This document shows positions 1-9,640 of a stretch of DNA of 64,000 nt, piece after piece. The notes below the pieces were generated by a model. The model did no database searches, was not told the DNA's origin, and saw only the letters and a program-made list of their open reading frames with translations. This DNA comes from Bradyrhizobium niftali (GTDB lineage Bacteria > Pseudomonadota > Alphaproteobacteria > Rhizobiales > Xanthobacteraceae): positions 1-64,000 of the forward strand of contig NZ_SPQT01000010.1 of assembly GCF_004571025.1 (NCBI RefSeq), read 5' to 3'. Positions within the stretch are counted from its first letter, which is position 1, and every line of letters begins with the position of its first letter. Both the position numbers and the translations under genes were made by a program.

Positions 1-2
1 TG

Positions 3-401
3 GCGCTGCAGGGCCATGTCGACTTCGCGGTGTTCGGCGACGACTACGACACGCCCGACGGCACCGCGATCCGCGACTACATCCATGTCACCGACCTCGC
101 CGCCGCGCATGTCGCGGCGCTGAAGCTGCTGGAACAGGGACATGCCGGCGGCAGCTTCAATCTCGGCACCGGCTCCGGCTTTTCGGTGCGCGAGATCCTG
201 GGCGCCATCAGGCAGGAGACCGGGCGCGAGGTGCCGCACACCGTCAAGCCGCGCCGCGCCGGCGATCCCACCTATCTGGTCGCCGACCCCTCCGCCTCCC
301 GCAAGGTCCTGAACTTCGTGCCGCGCCACTCCGACCTGCCGACGGTCATCCGCACCGCCTGGGCCTGGCACCAGAACGCGCATCCGTTCAGGTCACGTTA
401 G
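3..401 (+). CDS. galE: UDP-glucose 4-epimerase, C-terminal part (5' end outside window)
   Basis: This is the C-terminal third of a GalE-type extended SDR epimerase, which interconverts UDP-glucose and UDP-galactose for cell-surface polysaccharide synthesis in the cytoplasm. The visible part contains GTAIRDYIHVTDLA, the substrate-domain signature that follows the cofactor domain in GalE, then a nucleotide-sugar-binding NLGTGSGFSV segment and RRAGDPTYLVAD near the end, all typical of the family. The reading frame is open from the first bases of the window, so the start codon and the GxxGxxG and YxxxK motifs lie upstream. The terminal helix ends in AWAWHQNAHP, the usual GalE ending. A related nucleotide-sugar epimerase is the only realistic alternative. 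Confidence 0.9.
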   Translation, partial: ALQGHVDFAVFGDDYDTPDGTAIRDYIHVTDLAAAHVAALKLLEQGHAGGSFNLGTGSGFSVREILGAIRQETGREVPHTVKPRRAGDPTYLVADPSASRKVLNFVPRHSDLPTVIRTAWAWHQNAHPFRSR

Positions 402-631
402 GCAACCGTAACACCCGTACCTTGCCTGCCGTGCCTGCAAACGGCTAGAATGGCTGTTCGCCGCCGCCGTTGGCGCATCGCTGACGGCCGCATTCAGGCA
501 TCGCCGACGATGATGTCGGCATGCATGGCTCGGCCAATTTGGCGCGAGCCAGCTTTTTCCGAGCGTCAAGGCCACGATCAAATCCGCGCGTCGGCCTGTC
601 GTCGGGCGCGGATTCCGGGAGTATCGACCGC

Positions 632-973
632 ATGCATCAGGCTGCACGCCTGGAGTTCGAGCGCGTGATGGATGAGTTCGTTCGCTGGCATGTCGTGCCC
701 GAGGACGAGCGCTCGCCTGCGCCTGCCTGGTGGTGGGGGCCTGCCATGGCGGTGGTCGACGACCAGGAGCCGATGAGCGCCGCATGGTGCTCCGAGCTCG
801 GCTTGAACGAAGGCGCGAGCTTCGCTGACGGTGCGCGCACGATACTCGCGCTGTTCGTCGAGCAGACCTCGCTGACGGAACCGCAGGATTTTCCGAGCAA
901 GGCCGAAGGCACGGATCACGAGGTCCGGGAATTGCACCCGCAGCCGTCAGACGACAGCGCGTTTCAGCCGTAG
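632..973 (+). CDS. hypothetical small protein
   Basis: The family is not recognised. The frame encodes an acidic protein of about 113 residues with a coherent core (FVRWHVV, then WWWGPAMAVVDD, then ADGARTILALFVEQ) that looks like a folded small protein rather than a shadow frame. The ATG at 632 is chosen because the sequence upstream is Arg/Ser-rich and not protein-like. The ATG at 668 (MDEFVRW) is an alternative start. The last 27 bases overlap tail to tail with the 3' end of the minus-strand GAF-GGDEF-EAL gene. No signal peptide or membrane segment is visible. It could still be a spurious frame, since nothing here anchors it to a known family. Confidence 0.45.
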   Translation: MHQAARLEFERVMDEFVRWHVVPEDERSPAPAWWWGPAMAVVDDQEPMSAAWCSELGLNEGASFADGARTILALFVEQTSLTEPQDFPSKAEGTDHEVRELHPQPSDDSAFQP

Positions 974-3900
974 CGCCGCAGCTTCGGTGGCAACCGGATC
1001 CGGCTCGGGCTGGAGCGGCGGTGCGACCGGCAGGACCATCGGCCGCAGCAGCTCGGCCATCTGCCGCGCCGGCAGCGGCTTCGAGATCAGGAAGCCCTGC
1101 ATCTCGTCGCAGCCATGGGTGCGCAGGAACGCCTCCTGCTCGGCGTTCTCGACGCCCTCGGCGACGACGGTCATGCCGAGCGCCTTGCCCATGCTGATGA
1201 TCGCCTGCGCGATCGCCTGGTCCTCCGAATCCTGCGGCAGGTCACGCACAAAGGAGCGGTCGATCTTGATGGTGTCGATCGGGAAGTGCTTCATCAGCGA
1301 CATCGACGAATAGCCGGTGCCGAAATCGTCGATGGCGAGGCGAATGCCGCGGCTCTGGATGGCGTCGAGCACCTTGAGCGCGCGCCCGACATTGCGCATC
1401 ATCATGCTCTCGGTGACCTCCAACTGGAGCAGCACCGGCGACATGCCGGAGGCCGCCAGCGCCTCGTCGACATCCTGCAGCAGATGTTCGTCGGCGAACT
1501 GCCGCGGCGACAGGTTCACCGCCATCGACACCGGCAGCAGGCCGCGGCGCTGCCAGGCCATGGCCTGCGCACAGGCCTCTTTCACCACCCAGCGGCCGAT
1601 CGGCACGATCAGTCCGGTTTCCTCCGCAAGCGGAATGAATTGCGCCGGCGAGATGCTGCCGAGATCCGGGTGCGTCCAGCGCAGCAGCGCTTCCACGCCG
1701 GTGATCTGGCCGGTCTCCATGTCCACCTTGGGCTGGTAGTTCAGCGAAAACTGCTCGCGCTCCAGCGCGCGGCGCAGCGCGCTTTCGAGCGACAACCGCT
1801 CGATCGACTGCGTCTTCACTTCGTTGGAGAAGAAGCGGTAGCCGTTCTTGCCGTCCTCCTTGGCCAGATACATCGCCATGTCGGCGTTCTTGGTCAGCGT
1901 CTGCGCGTCGGAGCCGTTGGCCGGATACATCGCGATGCCGATCGAGGCTGTGGTGTGACATTCGTGGCCGGCCAGCTCCATGGGCTTGGCGAGTGCCGCG
2001 AGCAACCCGGTCGCGATCCGCTGGACGTCGTCGATCTCGCCGCACTGGTCGAGGATCACCACGAACTCGTCACCGCCAAGCCGCGCCACCACGTCGCTTG
2101 CCCGCAACGCGTTGCGGAGGCGGTCGGCGACCTCGAGCAGGAGCAGGTCGCCGGCCTCGTGGCCGAGCGAATCGTTGATGACCTTGAAGCGGTCGAGATC
2201 GATGAACAGCACCGCAAAGCGGTGGTCGTGGTGCTGCGCTGCGTCGATCGCCTTACGCAGCAGCCCGTTGAAGGTCTCGCGGTTCGGCAGGTTGGTCAGG
2301 CTGTCGTGCGAGGCGAGATACTCGATTCGCTCGTCCGCCTTGTTCTTCTCATCGGCGCGGTCGAAATTCTCCATCGCGAAGGAGACGTTGTCGGCGAGGC
2401 GCTGCAACAGCTCGACGAACTCGGCCGTGAAGGTGCCCGGCTCGGTCGACATGTAGATCATGACGCCGACGGCCTGATCGTGCGCGATGAGCGGAAACGC
2501 CGCGCCCGACCGTGCGCCGTCGCCGCGGACGACGGCATGGAAGACACGGACGCGATCGTCGTTGAGATAGTCGTTGCTGATGCAGGGTTGGCGCGTGCGG
2601 AATGCCGTGCCGCTCATTCCGCGCCCCTCGGGACGCTCGGGGTCGATGGAGAGGCGGATGTTGCGCGTGGTGTCGGCGGAGGGCCCGGCCGCGGCCACGA
2701 TCTCGAGCTGGTCGCTGTCGGCCCTGGCCAGCGCGATCGTCGTCGAGGTGAACTTGGCGCCGTTCGATGCCGCAAGGCAGACGAGGTCGAACAGCTCGGC
2801 GCGGGATTTCGCCCGCATGATCGCCTCGTTGGTCGCGCTCAGTGCCGCGAACATGCGCGTCAGGCGCTCCTTCTGCACTTCGGTGCGGGCCTTTTCCTCG
2901 GCCCGATCGAAATTGTCGAGCGCGAAGGAGACGTTTTCAGCCAGACGTCCGAGCAGTTCGACCAGATCGGGCGTGAACGTATGCTCTTCCGGTGCGAGGA
3001 AAAGCAGAATGCCGATCGGCTCCTGGCCAGCCCGCATCAGCGGGAAGCTGGCAGCGGCCCGGGTTCCATCCTCGATCGCCTTGGCGTGCCAGTGCGCCGA
3101 TCGCGGGTCGTTCAGATAGTCGTTGATGACACTGGGCCGGCGGGTCCGCACCGAGATTCCGATGATGCCCTGGCCCTCGGGATGATCGGCGGAAACAATG
3201 CAGGTACGTCCGACCATTCGGCCCTGCAGTCGTCCCTTTCCCGCGACGACGCGAACGAGCTCACGCTTTTCGTCCATGATGCCTATCGTCGCCGAGGCGA
3301 ACACGTCGCCCAGCACGGCCGCCTGGCACGCGACCTCGAACAGCTCCTCCCGCGTCTTGGCGCGCATGATGGCTTCGTTGGTCGCGCTCAGCGCCTCGAA
3401 CATGCCGCTCAGGCGGCTCCGCTGCTTGTCGGCGCGCGCCTTCTCCTCCGCGCGATCGAAATTTTCCAGCGCGAAAGCGACGTTCGCCTGCAATCGCTCG
3501 AGCAGCTCGACGAATTCGGGAGTGAACGTGTCGCGCTCCGCGGCATTGAAGAGGAAGACCCCCTCGACCCGGTTGCCGTTCAGCAACGGCAAGGCAGCAG
3601 AAGAATGTATGCCGGCGCGACGTGCGCTTTCATGCCATGGCTTGATGCGATCGTCCGCCAGGACGTCGTTGCTGACATGGGTCTGGCAGGTTCGGAGGGC
3701 CGTTCCGGTCACCCCTCGCCCTTCCGGTACCTTGTCGGACGTGGCGAAGGTGTAGCGGCGTAAATCATCCGCATGCGGTCCATAACTCGACGCGACACGG
3801 AGCAGTTCAGCTTCATGATCGGCCACGAAGATCGTGGTCGAGACGAACTTCGCGCCATGCACGGTCGCCTCGCAGATAAGGTCGAACAGCTCCGATCGCG

Positions 3901-5119
3901 ATCGCGCGCGCAGGATCGCCTCGTTGGTGGCGCTGAGCGCCGCATACATGCGCGCCAGGCGCTCTTCCTCCGCCGCGATCCTGGCCTTGTCGGCCTCCCG
4001 GCCGAAATTCTCGATCGCGAACGAGACGTTCTCTGCCATGCGCAGCAGCAGCGCGACGACTTCCTCGTCCTTGGCCCATGACCTGCCGACGAAGGACAGG
4101 AGCACGCCGACGCTCTCGCCGTGCTTGATCAGCGGCGCGACCACGCAGGCGGCGACGCCGGTGTTGACGTTGGCCTGCTCCCACGGCGTTCCCCGGGTAC
4201 GGCTGGCGAGATCGTCCTCGACGATGGCTTTCTGCGTCCGGAACACCTCGCCGGAGATGCCCTTGCCGTAGGGATTTTCCGGATCGATCGAATAGCGCGC
4301 CTGGGTGACCAGTTCGAGGTTCTGTCCGGTGGAGGCCACCGGCCTCATCCAATGAGAATCCGGGTCGCGGAGCAGGACGATGGTCGCAAGCGACTTGCCG
4401 CCATGCACGGAGGCGTCACACACGAGCTGGTAGAGCTCCTGCTCGGTCTTGGCGCGGAGAATGGCCTCGTTGGTGGCGCTGATGGCGCCGAACATGCGGT
4501 TGAGCCGCCGCATCGCCCGCTCGCCGGTCTGCCGCGCGGTCTCGCGCGCGAAATTGTCGAGGGCATAGGAGATGTTGGCCGACATCCGCTCGAACAGCGA
4601 CACCATCTGCTCGTTCAGCGAGCCGGCTTCGCTGCGGGTCACGTACAGCACGCCGACACTCTTGCCGTTGCAGAGCAGCGGCAGCGCCGCGGCCGCGCCG
4701 ATGTGGGCCCGGGCAGCGCCCTCGCGCCACGCCAGCGAGCGCGGATCGTTCAGATAGTCGTTGCTGACGCACAGCTTCTGATCGCGAAATGCTTCGCCGC
4801 CGACGCCGGATCCTTCGGGTGTGCCGGCGTCCGTGATGATCTCGATCGAGCGCAGCCGCGGGATGTCGTCGCCACAGCCGGCCGCAAAGCAGAGCCGCCG
4901 GCCGTCCGGTCCCGCCAGGAACACGGCCACGGCCAAAAAGTCTCCGCTCGCAAACCCGGCGTCGCAGACCTTCTGGTACAGCTCGTCCGGCGATTTTGCG
5001 TAGAGGATCGCTTCGTTGATGGCGCTCAGCGCCGCAAAGGTGCGCGCGAGTGTCGTCGGCACGATCTCAGCTCCCGGGCATTTCTGCCTAATTTTCCCGG
5101 GTGCTTTATGAACGGCCAT
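947..5119 (-). CDS. five-GAF GGDEF-EAL cyclic-di-GMP enzyme
   Basis: This is a soluble 1390-residue signalling protein with five tandem GAF sensor domains at about 25-192, 205-373, 388-555, 570-738 and 752-920, a GGDEF domain at 932-1095 and an EAL domain at 1110-1365. GGDEF is intact at 1015-1019 with an RASD inhibitory-site motif at 1006-1009, and the EALLRW motif is at 1143. By family knowledge it can make and/or degrade c-di-GMP; which activity dominates cannot be read from sequence. Each GAF block opens with a version of ALSATNEAI(M/L)RAK and the copies recur every 182-183 residues, so the sensor array grew by duplication. No membrane segment is seen. The start is uncertain: ATG 5119, or a GTG at 5062 with a GGGAG upstream. 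Confidence 0.92.
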   Translation of the reverse strand: MAVHKAPGKIRQKCPGAEIVPTTLARTFAALSAINEAILYAKSPDELYQKVCDAGFASGDFLAVAVFLAGPDGRRLCFAAGCGDDIPRLRSIEIITDAGTPEGSGVGGEAFRDQKLCVSNDYLNDPRSLAWREGAARAHIGAAAALPLLCNGKSVGVLYVTRSEAGSLNEQMVSLFERMSANISYALDNFARETARQTGERAMRRLNRMFGAISATNEAILRAKTEQELYQLVCDASVHGGKSLATIVLLRDPDSHWMRPVASTGQNLELVTQARYSIDPENPYGKGISGEVFRTQKAIVEDDLASRTRGTPWEQANVNTGVAACVVAPLIKHGESVGVLLSFVGRSWAKDEEVVALLLRMAENVSFAIENFGREADKARIAAEEERLARMYAALSATNEAILRARSRSELFDLICEATVHGAKFVSTTIFVADHEAELLRVASSYGPHADDLRRYTFATSDKVPEGRGVTGTALRTCQTHVSNDVLADDRIKPWHESARRAGIHSSAALPLLNGNRVEGVFLFNAAERDTFTPEFVELLERLQANVAFALENFDRAEEKARADKQRSRLSGMFEALSATNEAIMRAKTREELFEVACQAAVLGDVFASATIGIMDEKRELVRVVAGKGRLQGRMVGRTCIVSADHPEGQGIIGISVRTRRPSVINDYLNDPRSAHWHAKAIEDGTRAAASFPLMRAGQEPIGILLFLAPEEHTFTPDLVELLGRLAENVSFALDNFDRAEEKARTEVQKERLTRMFAALSATNEAIMRAKSRAELFDLVCLAASNGAKFTSTTIALARADSDQLEIVAAAGPSADTTRNIRLSIDPERPEGRGMSGTAFRTRQPCISNDYLNDDRVRVFHAVVRGDGARSGAAFPLIAHDQAVGVMIYMSTEPGTFTAEFVELLQRLADNVSFAMENFDRADEKNKADERIEYLASHDSLTNLPNRETFNGLLRKAIDAAQHHDHRFAVLFIDLDRFKVINDSLGHEAGDLLLLEVADRLRNALRASDVVARLGGDEFVVILDQCGEIDDVQRIATGLLAALAKPMELAGHECHTTASIGIAMYPANGSDAQTLTKNADMAMYLAKEDGKNGYRFFSNEVKTQSIERLSLESALRRALEREQFSLNYQPKVDMETGQITGVEALLRWTHPDLGSISPAQFIPLAEETGLIVPIGRWVVKEACAQAMAWQRRGLLPVSMAVNLSPRQFADEHLLQDVDEALAASGMSPVLLQLEVTESMMMRNVGRALKVLDAIQSRGIRLAIDDFGTGYSSMSLMKHFPIDTIKIDRSFVRDLPQDSEDQAIAQAIISMGKALGMTVVAEGVENAEQEAFLRTHGCDEMQGFLISKPLPARQMAELLRPMVLPVAPPLQPEPDPVATEAAALRLKRAVV

Positions 5120-5366
5120 CGCCTAAACGGTCGTTATTGCGGGCCGCAAACCGTCGATCAAAGTGAACGAGCTGCGAACGACCTCCGCCAAACTATCGAA
5201 AATACCGCCGCCCGGGACAAATCTTCGACCAAAGGCGCGCGCTCTTTACGAATTTGCAGCCCTGTATTGGTTTACGGGAGATTGATATCGGTCCGGCGCT
5301 TTGAGACGATGACCCCAACAACCGCCCGCCGGATGTCATGACAAGGGCGATGACCGGGGAGACGCC

Positions 5367-6419
5367 ATGCCGATCGTCAGGGCCGACCGCCTCACGCGCA
5401 TCAGCGCCGCACTGCTCCAGGCGGCAGGAGCTTCCCAGGAAGAGGCCGATGCGGTCGCGACCGGCTGCGTCAACGCCAATCTCGCCGGCCACGACTCCCA
5501 CGGTGTGATCGCGGTTCCCACCTATATCGACCGCATCAAGGCCGGGCACATCGTTCCCGGTGCGAAATGGACCATCGTCCGGGAATCGCCGACCACCACC
5601 GTGATCGACGGCCATTGGGGATTTGGATTTCACGTCAACGCCAGGGCGATGGCGCTGACGATCGAGAAGGCGAAGACGGCGAATGTCGCCGCCTGCACCG
5701 TGTTCCGGCAGAGCCATGTCGGCCGCCTCGCCGCTTATCCGCTGATGGCGATGCGCGAAGGCATGATCGGGATTGCAACGGCGGACTCCGGCCGCTCGCC
5801 GAAGCACGTGGCGCCGTTCGGCGGCAAGGAGGCGCGGCTCGGCACCAACCCGATCTCGATCGCGGTGCCGTCCGATCTCGACGCACCGTTCTACCTGGAC
5901 ATGGCGACCTCGGCGGTCGCCGCCGGCAAGATCCAGCTCGCCGTGGCCCGCGGCGAGGAGATCCCGGCGGGATGGATCATCGATGCCGAGGGACGGCACA
6001 CCACCGACCCGGCCCAGTACCGCAAGGGCGGCGCACTGCTGCCGCTCGGCGGCACCGAGGGCTACAAGGGCAGCGGGCTTGCTGCCATGGTGGAAGTACT
6101 GTGCGGCCTGCTCACCGGTCTCGGCTTCGGCGTCGAGCCCACGGGGCGGCACAATGACGGCTGCTTCATGGCGGTGTTCAACGTCGCCGCGTTCCGCCCG
6201 CTGAAGGAATTCAAGCGCGAGGTCGCCGAATTCGCCCGCTATCTGAAATCGACCCCGCCCTCCGAGGGCAGCACGGGCGTCTACTATCCGGGCGAGATCG
6301 AAGGCGAGCGTGCGCAGCAGCGGCTGCGTGACGGCATCGAGGTCGAGGATGCCACCTGGGAGAAGCTGCGCACGCTGGCGCGGGAGTACCGGCTCGACAC
6401 GGTGCTCGACCTGGCCTGA
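5367..6419 (+). CDS. malate/L-lactate dehydrogenase (LDH2) family oxidoreductase
   Basis: A 350-residue NAD(P)-dependent dehydrogenase of the LDH2/MDG2 family, which oxidises 2-hydroxyacids such as malate, lactate, ureidoglycolate or sulfolactate. Family signatures are GHDSHGV at 41-47, the SHVGR segment at 116-120 with the expected active-site His117, and LGTNPISIAVP in the middle. Length is normal for the family. The ATG is preceded by GGGGAGACGCC. It is the first gene of a same-strand unit with a flavin monooxygenase (21 bases downstream) and a fumarylacetoacetase-fold hydrolase, so its substrate is probably a hydroxyacid from the same catabolic route. The exact substrate is not readable. 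Confidence 0.85.
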   Translation: MPIVRADRLTRISAALLQAAGASQEEADAVATGCVNANLAGHDSHGVIAVPTYIDRIKAGHIVPGAKWTIVRESPTTTVIDGHWGFGFHVNARAMALTIEKAKTANVAACTVFRQSHVGRLAAYPLMAMREGMIGIATADSGRSPKHVAPFGGKEARLGTNPISIAVPSDLDAPFYLDMATSAVAAGKIQLAVARGEEIPAGWIIDAEGRHTTDPAQYRKGGALLPLGGTEGYKGSGLAAMVEVLCGLLTGLGFGVEPTGRHNDGCFMAVFNVAAFRPLKEFKREVAEFARYLKSTPPSEGSTGVYYPGEIEGERAQQRLRDGIEVEDATWEKLRTLAREYRLDTVLDLA

Positions 6420-6440
6420 CGGAATTCGGAGAACAGCAGC

Positions 6441-7808
6441 ATGACGCGGCAGATGGTACTGGTCGGCTTCCTCCAGGCGCAAAACTGCACCAATTTGCCG
6501 AGCTCCTGGCGGCATCCGGACTCGCGCGACGATTCGATGTCGGCGGACTATTATCAGGAGATCGCCAGGATCCTCGAAGCCGGCAAGTTTCACATGGCTT
6601 TCTTCGACGACCGCCTGGCGATGCCGGACCGCTACGGCAACGACCACGCCCACACCGTCGAATACGGCATCCGCTGCGTGAAGATGGATCCGCTGATCGT
6701 GCTGACCACGATGGGCATGGTCACCGACAAGCTCGGCCTTGGCGCGACCTGCTCGACCACCTATTACGAGCCGTTCGACGTCGCGCGCCGCTTCGCGACG
6801 CTCGATTTGATGTCCGGCGGGCGCGCGGGCTGGAACGTCGTCACCTCGCTCAATGACGGCGAGGCGCTCAACATGGGCCGGGACTCCCATCCCGAACATG
6901 ATTCCCGCTACGACCGCGCCGACGAGTTCATGGAGGTCGTGCTCGGCCATTGGGACACCTGGGAGGACGGCGCGCTCATCATGGACAAGACGAGCGGCCG
7001 TTTTGCCGATCCGGCCAAGGTGAAGCGGCTCGATCACAGGGGAGCGGCCTTCAAGTCGCGCGGGCCGTTCACCGTGCCGCGCTCGCAACAGGGCCATCCT
7101 GTCATCATCCAGGCCGGCGCATCCGGCCGCGGCCAGCGCTTTGCCGGCCGCTGGGGCGAGATAATCTTCACCGCCGCGCGCGACCTCGCCGCGGCCAAGG
7201 AGGGTTATGCGGCCGTGCGTAACGAAGCCGCCAAAGCCGGCCGTGATCCCGACCAGATGTTTCTCTGCAACCTGACGACGCCGGTCTGCGGCGCAACCAA
7301 GACCGAAGCCGAAGACAAGATGGCGCTGATCAACAAGCTGCCGCTCCAGATCGACGCGCTGTCGCTGCTCGCCGAAGCGCTCAATTACGATTTCGCCTCC
7401 AAGGACCTCGACGAGCCGCTGACGACGGAAGAGCTGAAGAGCATGCAGGGCATCCTGGGCATCCGCGACGGCGTGCTGAAGAATTCGGGTAAGAGCAATC
7501 CGAGCGCGCGCGATTTCGTCACCTTCTCCGGCCGTGGCCAGGTGCAGGACGCAATGGTCGGCGGCCCCAAGGAGATCGCGGACAAGCTCGAAGAAATGTT
7601 CGTCGAGCGCGGCTGCGACGGCTTTGTCATCGCGGCCACCTACGTACCCGGCTCCTACGCCGATTTCGTGCGCCATATCGTGCCGGAATTGCAGCGGCGC
7701 GGTTTGTTCCAGAAGGACTATCGCGGCAAGACGCTGCGGGAAAACCTCGGCTTGCGGCGGCCCGCTGCCGGTGTCTGGAAGGTGCAGCCGCGCGATGCTG
7801 CGGAATAA
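6441..7808 (+). CDS. NtaA/SnaA/DmoA-type flavin-dependent monooxygenase
   Basis: A 455-residue luciferase-fold (LLM) monooxygenase of the nitrilotriacetate/DszA/dimethyl-sulfide group, which uses reduced FMN from a separate reductase and oxygen to attack C-N or C-S bonds. Recognisable parts are the FFDDRLAMPD region, SGGRAGWNVVTS and the YDRADEFMEVV segment, all diagnostic of this subfamily, and the length is normal. ATG 6441 is preceded by GGAGAACAGC. It sits between an LDH2-type dehydrogenase and a fumarylacetoacetase-fold hydrolase in one operon. No flavin reductase gene is adjacent, so reduced flavin must come from elsewhere. A second protein of the same subfamily is encoded at 27978-29357. 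Confidence 0.88.
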   Translation: MTRQMVLVGFLQAQNCTNLPSSWRHPDSRDDSMSADYYQEIARILEAGKFHMAFFDDRLAMPDRYGNDHAHTVEYGIRCVKMDPLIVLTTMGMVTDKLGLGATCSTTYYEPFDVARRFATLDLMSGGRAGWNVVTSLNDGEALNMGRDSHPEHDSRYDRADEFMEVVLGHWDTWEDGALIMDKTSGRFADPAKVKRLDHRGAAFKSRGPFTVPRSQQGHPVIIQAGASGRGQRFAGRWGEIIFTAARDLAAAKEGYAAVRNEAAKAGRDPDQMFLCNLTTPVCGATKTEAEDKMALINKLPLQIDALSLLAEALNYDFASKDLDEPLTTEELKSMQGILGIRDGVLKNSGKSNPSARDFVTFSGRGQVQDAMVGGPKEIADKLEEMFVERGCDGFVIAATYVPGSYADFVRHIVPELQRRGLFQKDYRGKTLRENLGLRRPAAGVWKVQPRDAAE

Positions 7809-7823
7809 CAAAGAGGACACCAC

Positions 7824-8609
7824 ATGCGCTGGCTGAAATTCACTGCCTCGGACAAAACCTCCTGGGGGATCGTTGAAGGCGACCAGGTCATCGCAGTTGA
7901 CGGCGATCCCTTCGGCGAATGGCAGCGCACCTCGCGCACGCATCCGCTTAGCGACGTCAAGATCGAGCTGCCGCTGATCCCGCGCACCTTCTATTGCGTC
8001 GGCCTCAACTATTTGAAGCACCTGAAGGAGGCCGCCGACAAGCGCGGCGAGGTGCCGGCCGTGCCTGACCGGCCCGAGATCGGCTATCGCGCGCAAAACG
8101 CGCTGATCGCGCATGACGAGGAGGTCGTGATCCCCTCTTTCGCGACGGACAGGATCCACTACGAGGGCGAGCTCGTCGTCGTCATCGGCAAGAAGGTCAA
8201 GCACCTCACCAAACAGAACGCGATGGATTGCGTGTTCGGCTACACCATCGGCAACGACGTCAGCGAGCGCAGCTGGCAGAAGGCGGACCGCAGCCTGTGG
8301 CGCTCGAAGAACGCCGACACGTTCAAGCCGATGGGCCCGTGGATCGAGACCGAGGCCAATCTCGCCAGGATGCAGACGATCGTCAGGGTCAACGGCAAGG
8401 AGACCAACCGCTTCCACACCAACGACATGATCTTCGGCGTGGTGCCGTTCCTGGTCGAGCTGACCAAGTATTTCACGTTATGGCCCGGCGATGTGATCTG
8501 GATGGGCACCGACGGCGCCTCGCCGGACATCAAGCATGGCGATGTCGTGGAGATCGACATCACCGGCATCGGCACACTGCGCAATCGGTTCGTGCGGGAG
8601 CAGCGGTAG
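7824..8609 (+). CDS. fumarylacetoacetate hydrolase family protein
   Basis: A 261-residue protein of the FAH / 2-keto-4-pentenoate hydratase superfamily. These metal-dependent enzymes hydrolyse C-C bonds, hydrate or decarboxylate oxo-acids at the end of ring-cleavage and related pathways. The metal-binding pattern E-x-E ... D is present: YEGEL gives Glu114 and Glu116, and GNDVS gives Asp145. The short N-terminal domain and FYCVGLNYLKH are typical of bacterial single-domain members. It follows the monooxygenase by 15 bases and closes the three-gene operon. It ends one base before the stop of the convergent LysR gene. The substrate is unknown. Confidence 0.87.
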   Translation: MRWLKFTASDKTSWGIVEGDQVIAVDGDPFGEWQRTSRTHPLSDVKIELPLIPRTFYCVGLNYLKHLKEAADKRGEVPAVPDRPEIGYRAQNALIAHDEEVVIPSFATDRIHYEGELVVVIGKKVKHLTKQNAMDCVFGYTIGNDVSERSWQKADRSLWRSKNADTFKPMGPWIETEANLARMQTIVRVNGKETNRFHTNDMIFGVVPFLVELTKYFTLWPGDVIWMGTDGASPDIKHGDVVEIDITGIGTLRNRFVREQR

Positions 8610-8610
8610 A

Positions 8611-9531
8611 TCAGTTCGTGCCGCCTGAGCGACCCTTCACATGATCGATAAAGGCCCGCAACTTCGGCATGATTTGTCGGTGACCGGGATAGTACAGGAA
8701 CACGCCCGGTGTCATCGGCGCGAATTGCTCGAGGACGGGAACGAGCTTTCCCGTCGCCATGGCACCGGTGGCCAGGGGTGCGGGCACTTGCGCAAGACCC
8801 ACACCTTCGACGGCGGCTCCGAGCATCGTAGGAAAGTCGTTGGCGATGAAAGGTCCCGAAACCACAATCTCGATCGAACGACCGTTGTCGTCGAGCGACC
8901 ATGACGCAAGCGCACCGTTCGATCGTCGCAACCTCAAGCAAGCGTGCTCACGCAGATCGTCTGGCCGCTCGGGCCGGCCGCGGCGGGCAAGGTAAGCCGG
9001 GCTGCCGAGGATAATGAGCGGTAGCGGATTCGTCAGGCGCACCGCGATCATGTCGGGGGCGATGAACTGGCCCAACCTGATGCCGGCGTCAAAACCTTCG
9101 GCTGCGAGGTCGACCAATTCTTCGCTTGCGGCAAGCTCCACCTCAATCTCGGGAAATGCCCGGCAGAACGACGCAATCAGCGGCTCCAGCAGGATCGGCA
9201 CGACTGAGCGCGGGACGGTGAGACGCAGGAGCCCGGTCGGTCGCTGTCCGAGCTCGCGCGCCACGCCGCTGGCGGCGACGAGCTCCTCGAAGGCGGGTCT
9301 GGCGCGCGCAAGGAATCTTTCGCCGGCTTCGGTCAAACCGACACTGCGGGTCGTGCGGATGAAGAGCGCGGCGCCAACGCGCGCCTCGAGCGCGCGTATC
9401 GCCTGACTGATGGCCGATGGCGTGACCCCGAGTTCAGCTGCCGCTCGGCGGAAACTGCGATGGTGGGCGACACTCAGGAACGCCTCCACGCCGTCCAGCG
9501 CGCCGTGCCTGACTGTGAAGTTCTGCTTCAT
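8611..9531 (-). CDS. LysR family transcriptional regulator
   Basis: A 306-residue LysR-type regulator: winged helix-turn-helix at about residues 12-70 (FLSVAHHRSFRRAAAELGVTP), then a linker helix and a periplasmic-binding-like effector domain from about 95. It is convergent with the fumarylacetoacetase-fold operon and divergent from a small secreted-protein gene starting at 9641. LysR regulators usually control the divergent gene. The imperfect inverted sequence ATTATCGCGAATAGT at 9543-9557, just upstream of its own start, has the general form of a LysR box but is weak evidence. The effector is unknown. Confidence 0.9.
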   Translation of the reverse strand: MKQNFTVRHGALDGVEAFLSVAHHRSFRRAAAELGVTPSAISQAIRALEARVGAALFIRTTRSVGLTEAGERFLARARPAFEELVAASGVARELGQRPTGLLRLTVPRSVVPILLEPLIASFCRAFPEIEVELAASEELVDLAAEGFDAGIRLGQFIAPDMIAVRLTNPLPLIILGSPAYLARRGRPERPDDLREHACLRLRRSNGALASWSLDDNGRSIEIVVSGPFIANDFPTMLGAAVEGVGLAQVPAPLATGAMATGKLVPVLEQFAPMTPGVFLYYPGHRQIMPKLRAFIDHVKGRSGGTN

Positions 9532-9640
9532 GGCCCATCAACATTATCGCGAATAGTAACTCGCGGAAAGCAGCTTTACATCCGAATTGCACATGAGCCG
9601 TGCCGCTGCGGCAACCGCCGCGATCGGAGAAATGAAATCG

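Noticed and set aside
1115..3763. 882-codon open frame on the plus strand
   Set aside because: It is antisense to the GAF-GGDEF-EAL gene, has no domain pattern, and is rich in Arg/His/Asp as expected of a shadow frame in high-GC DNA.
5193..8417. 1074-codon open frame on the minus strand
   Set aside because: It runs antisense across three well-supported genes and has the low-complexity composition of a shadow frame.
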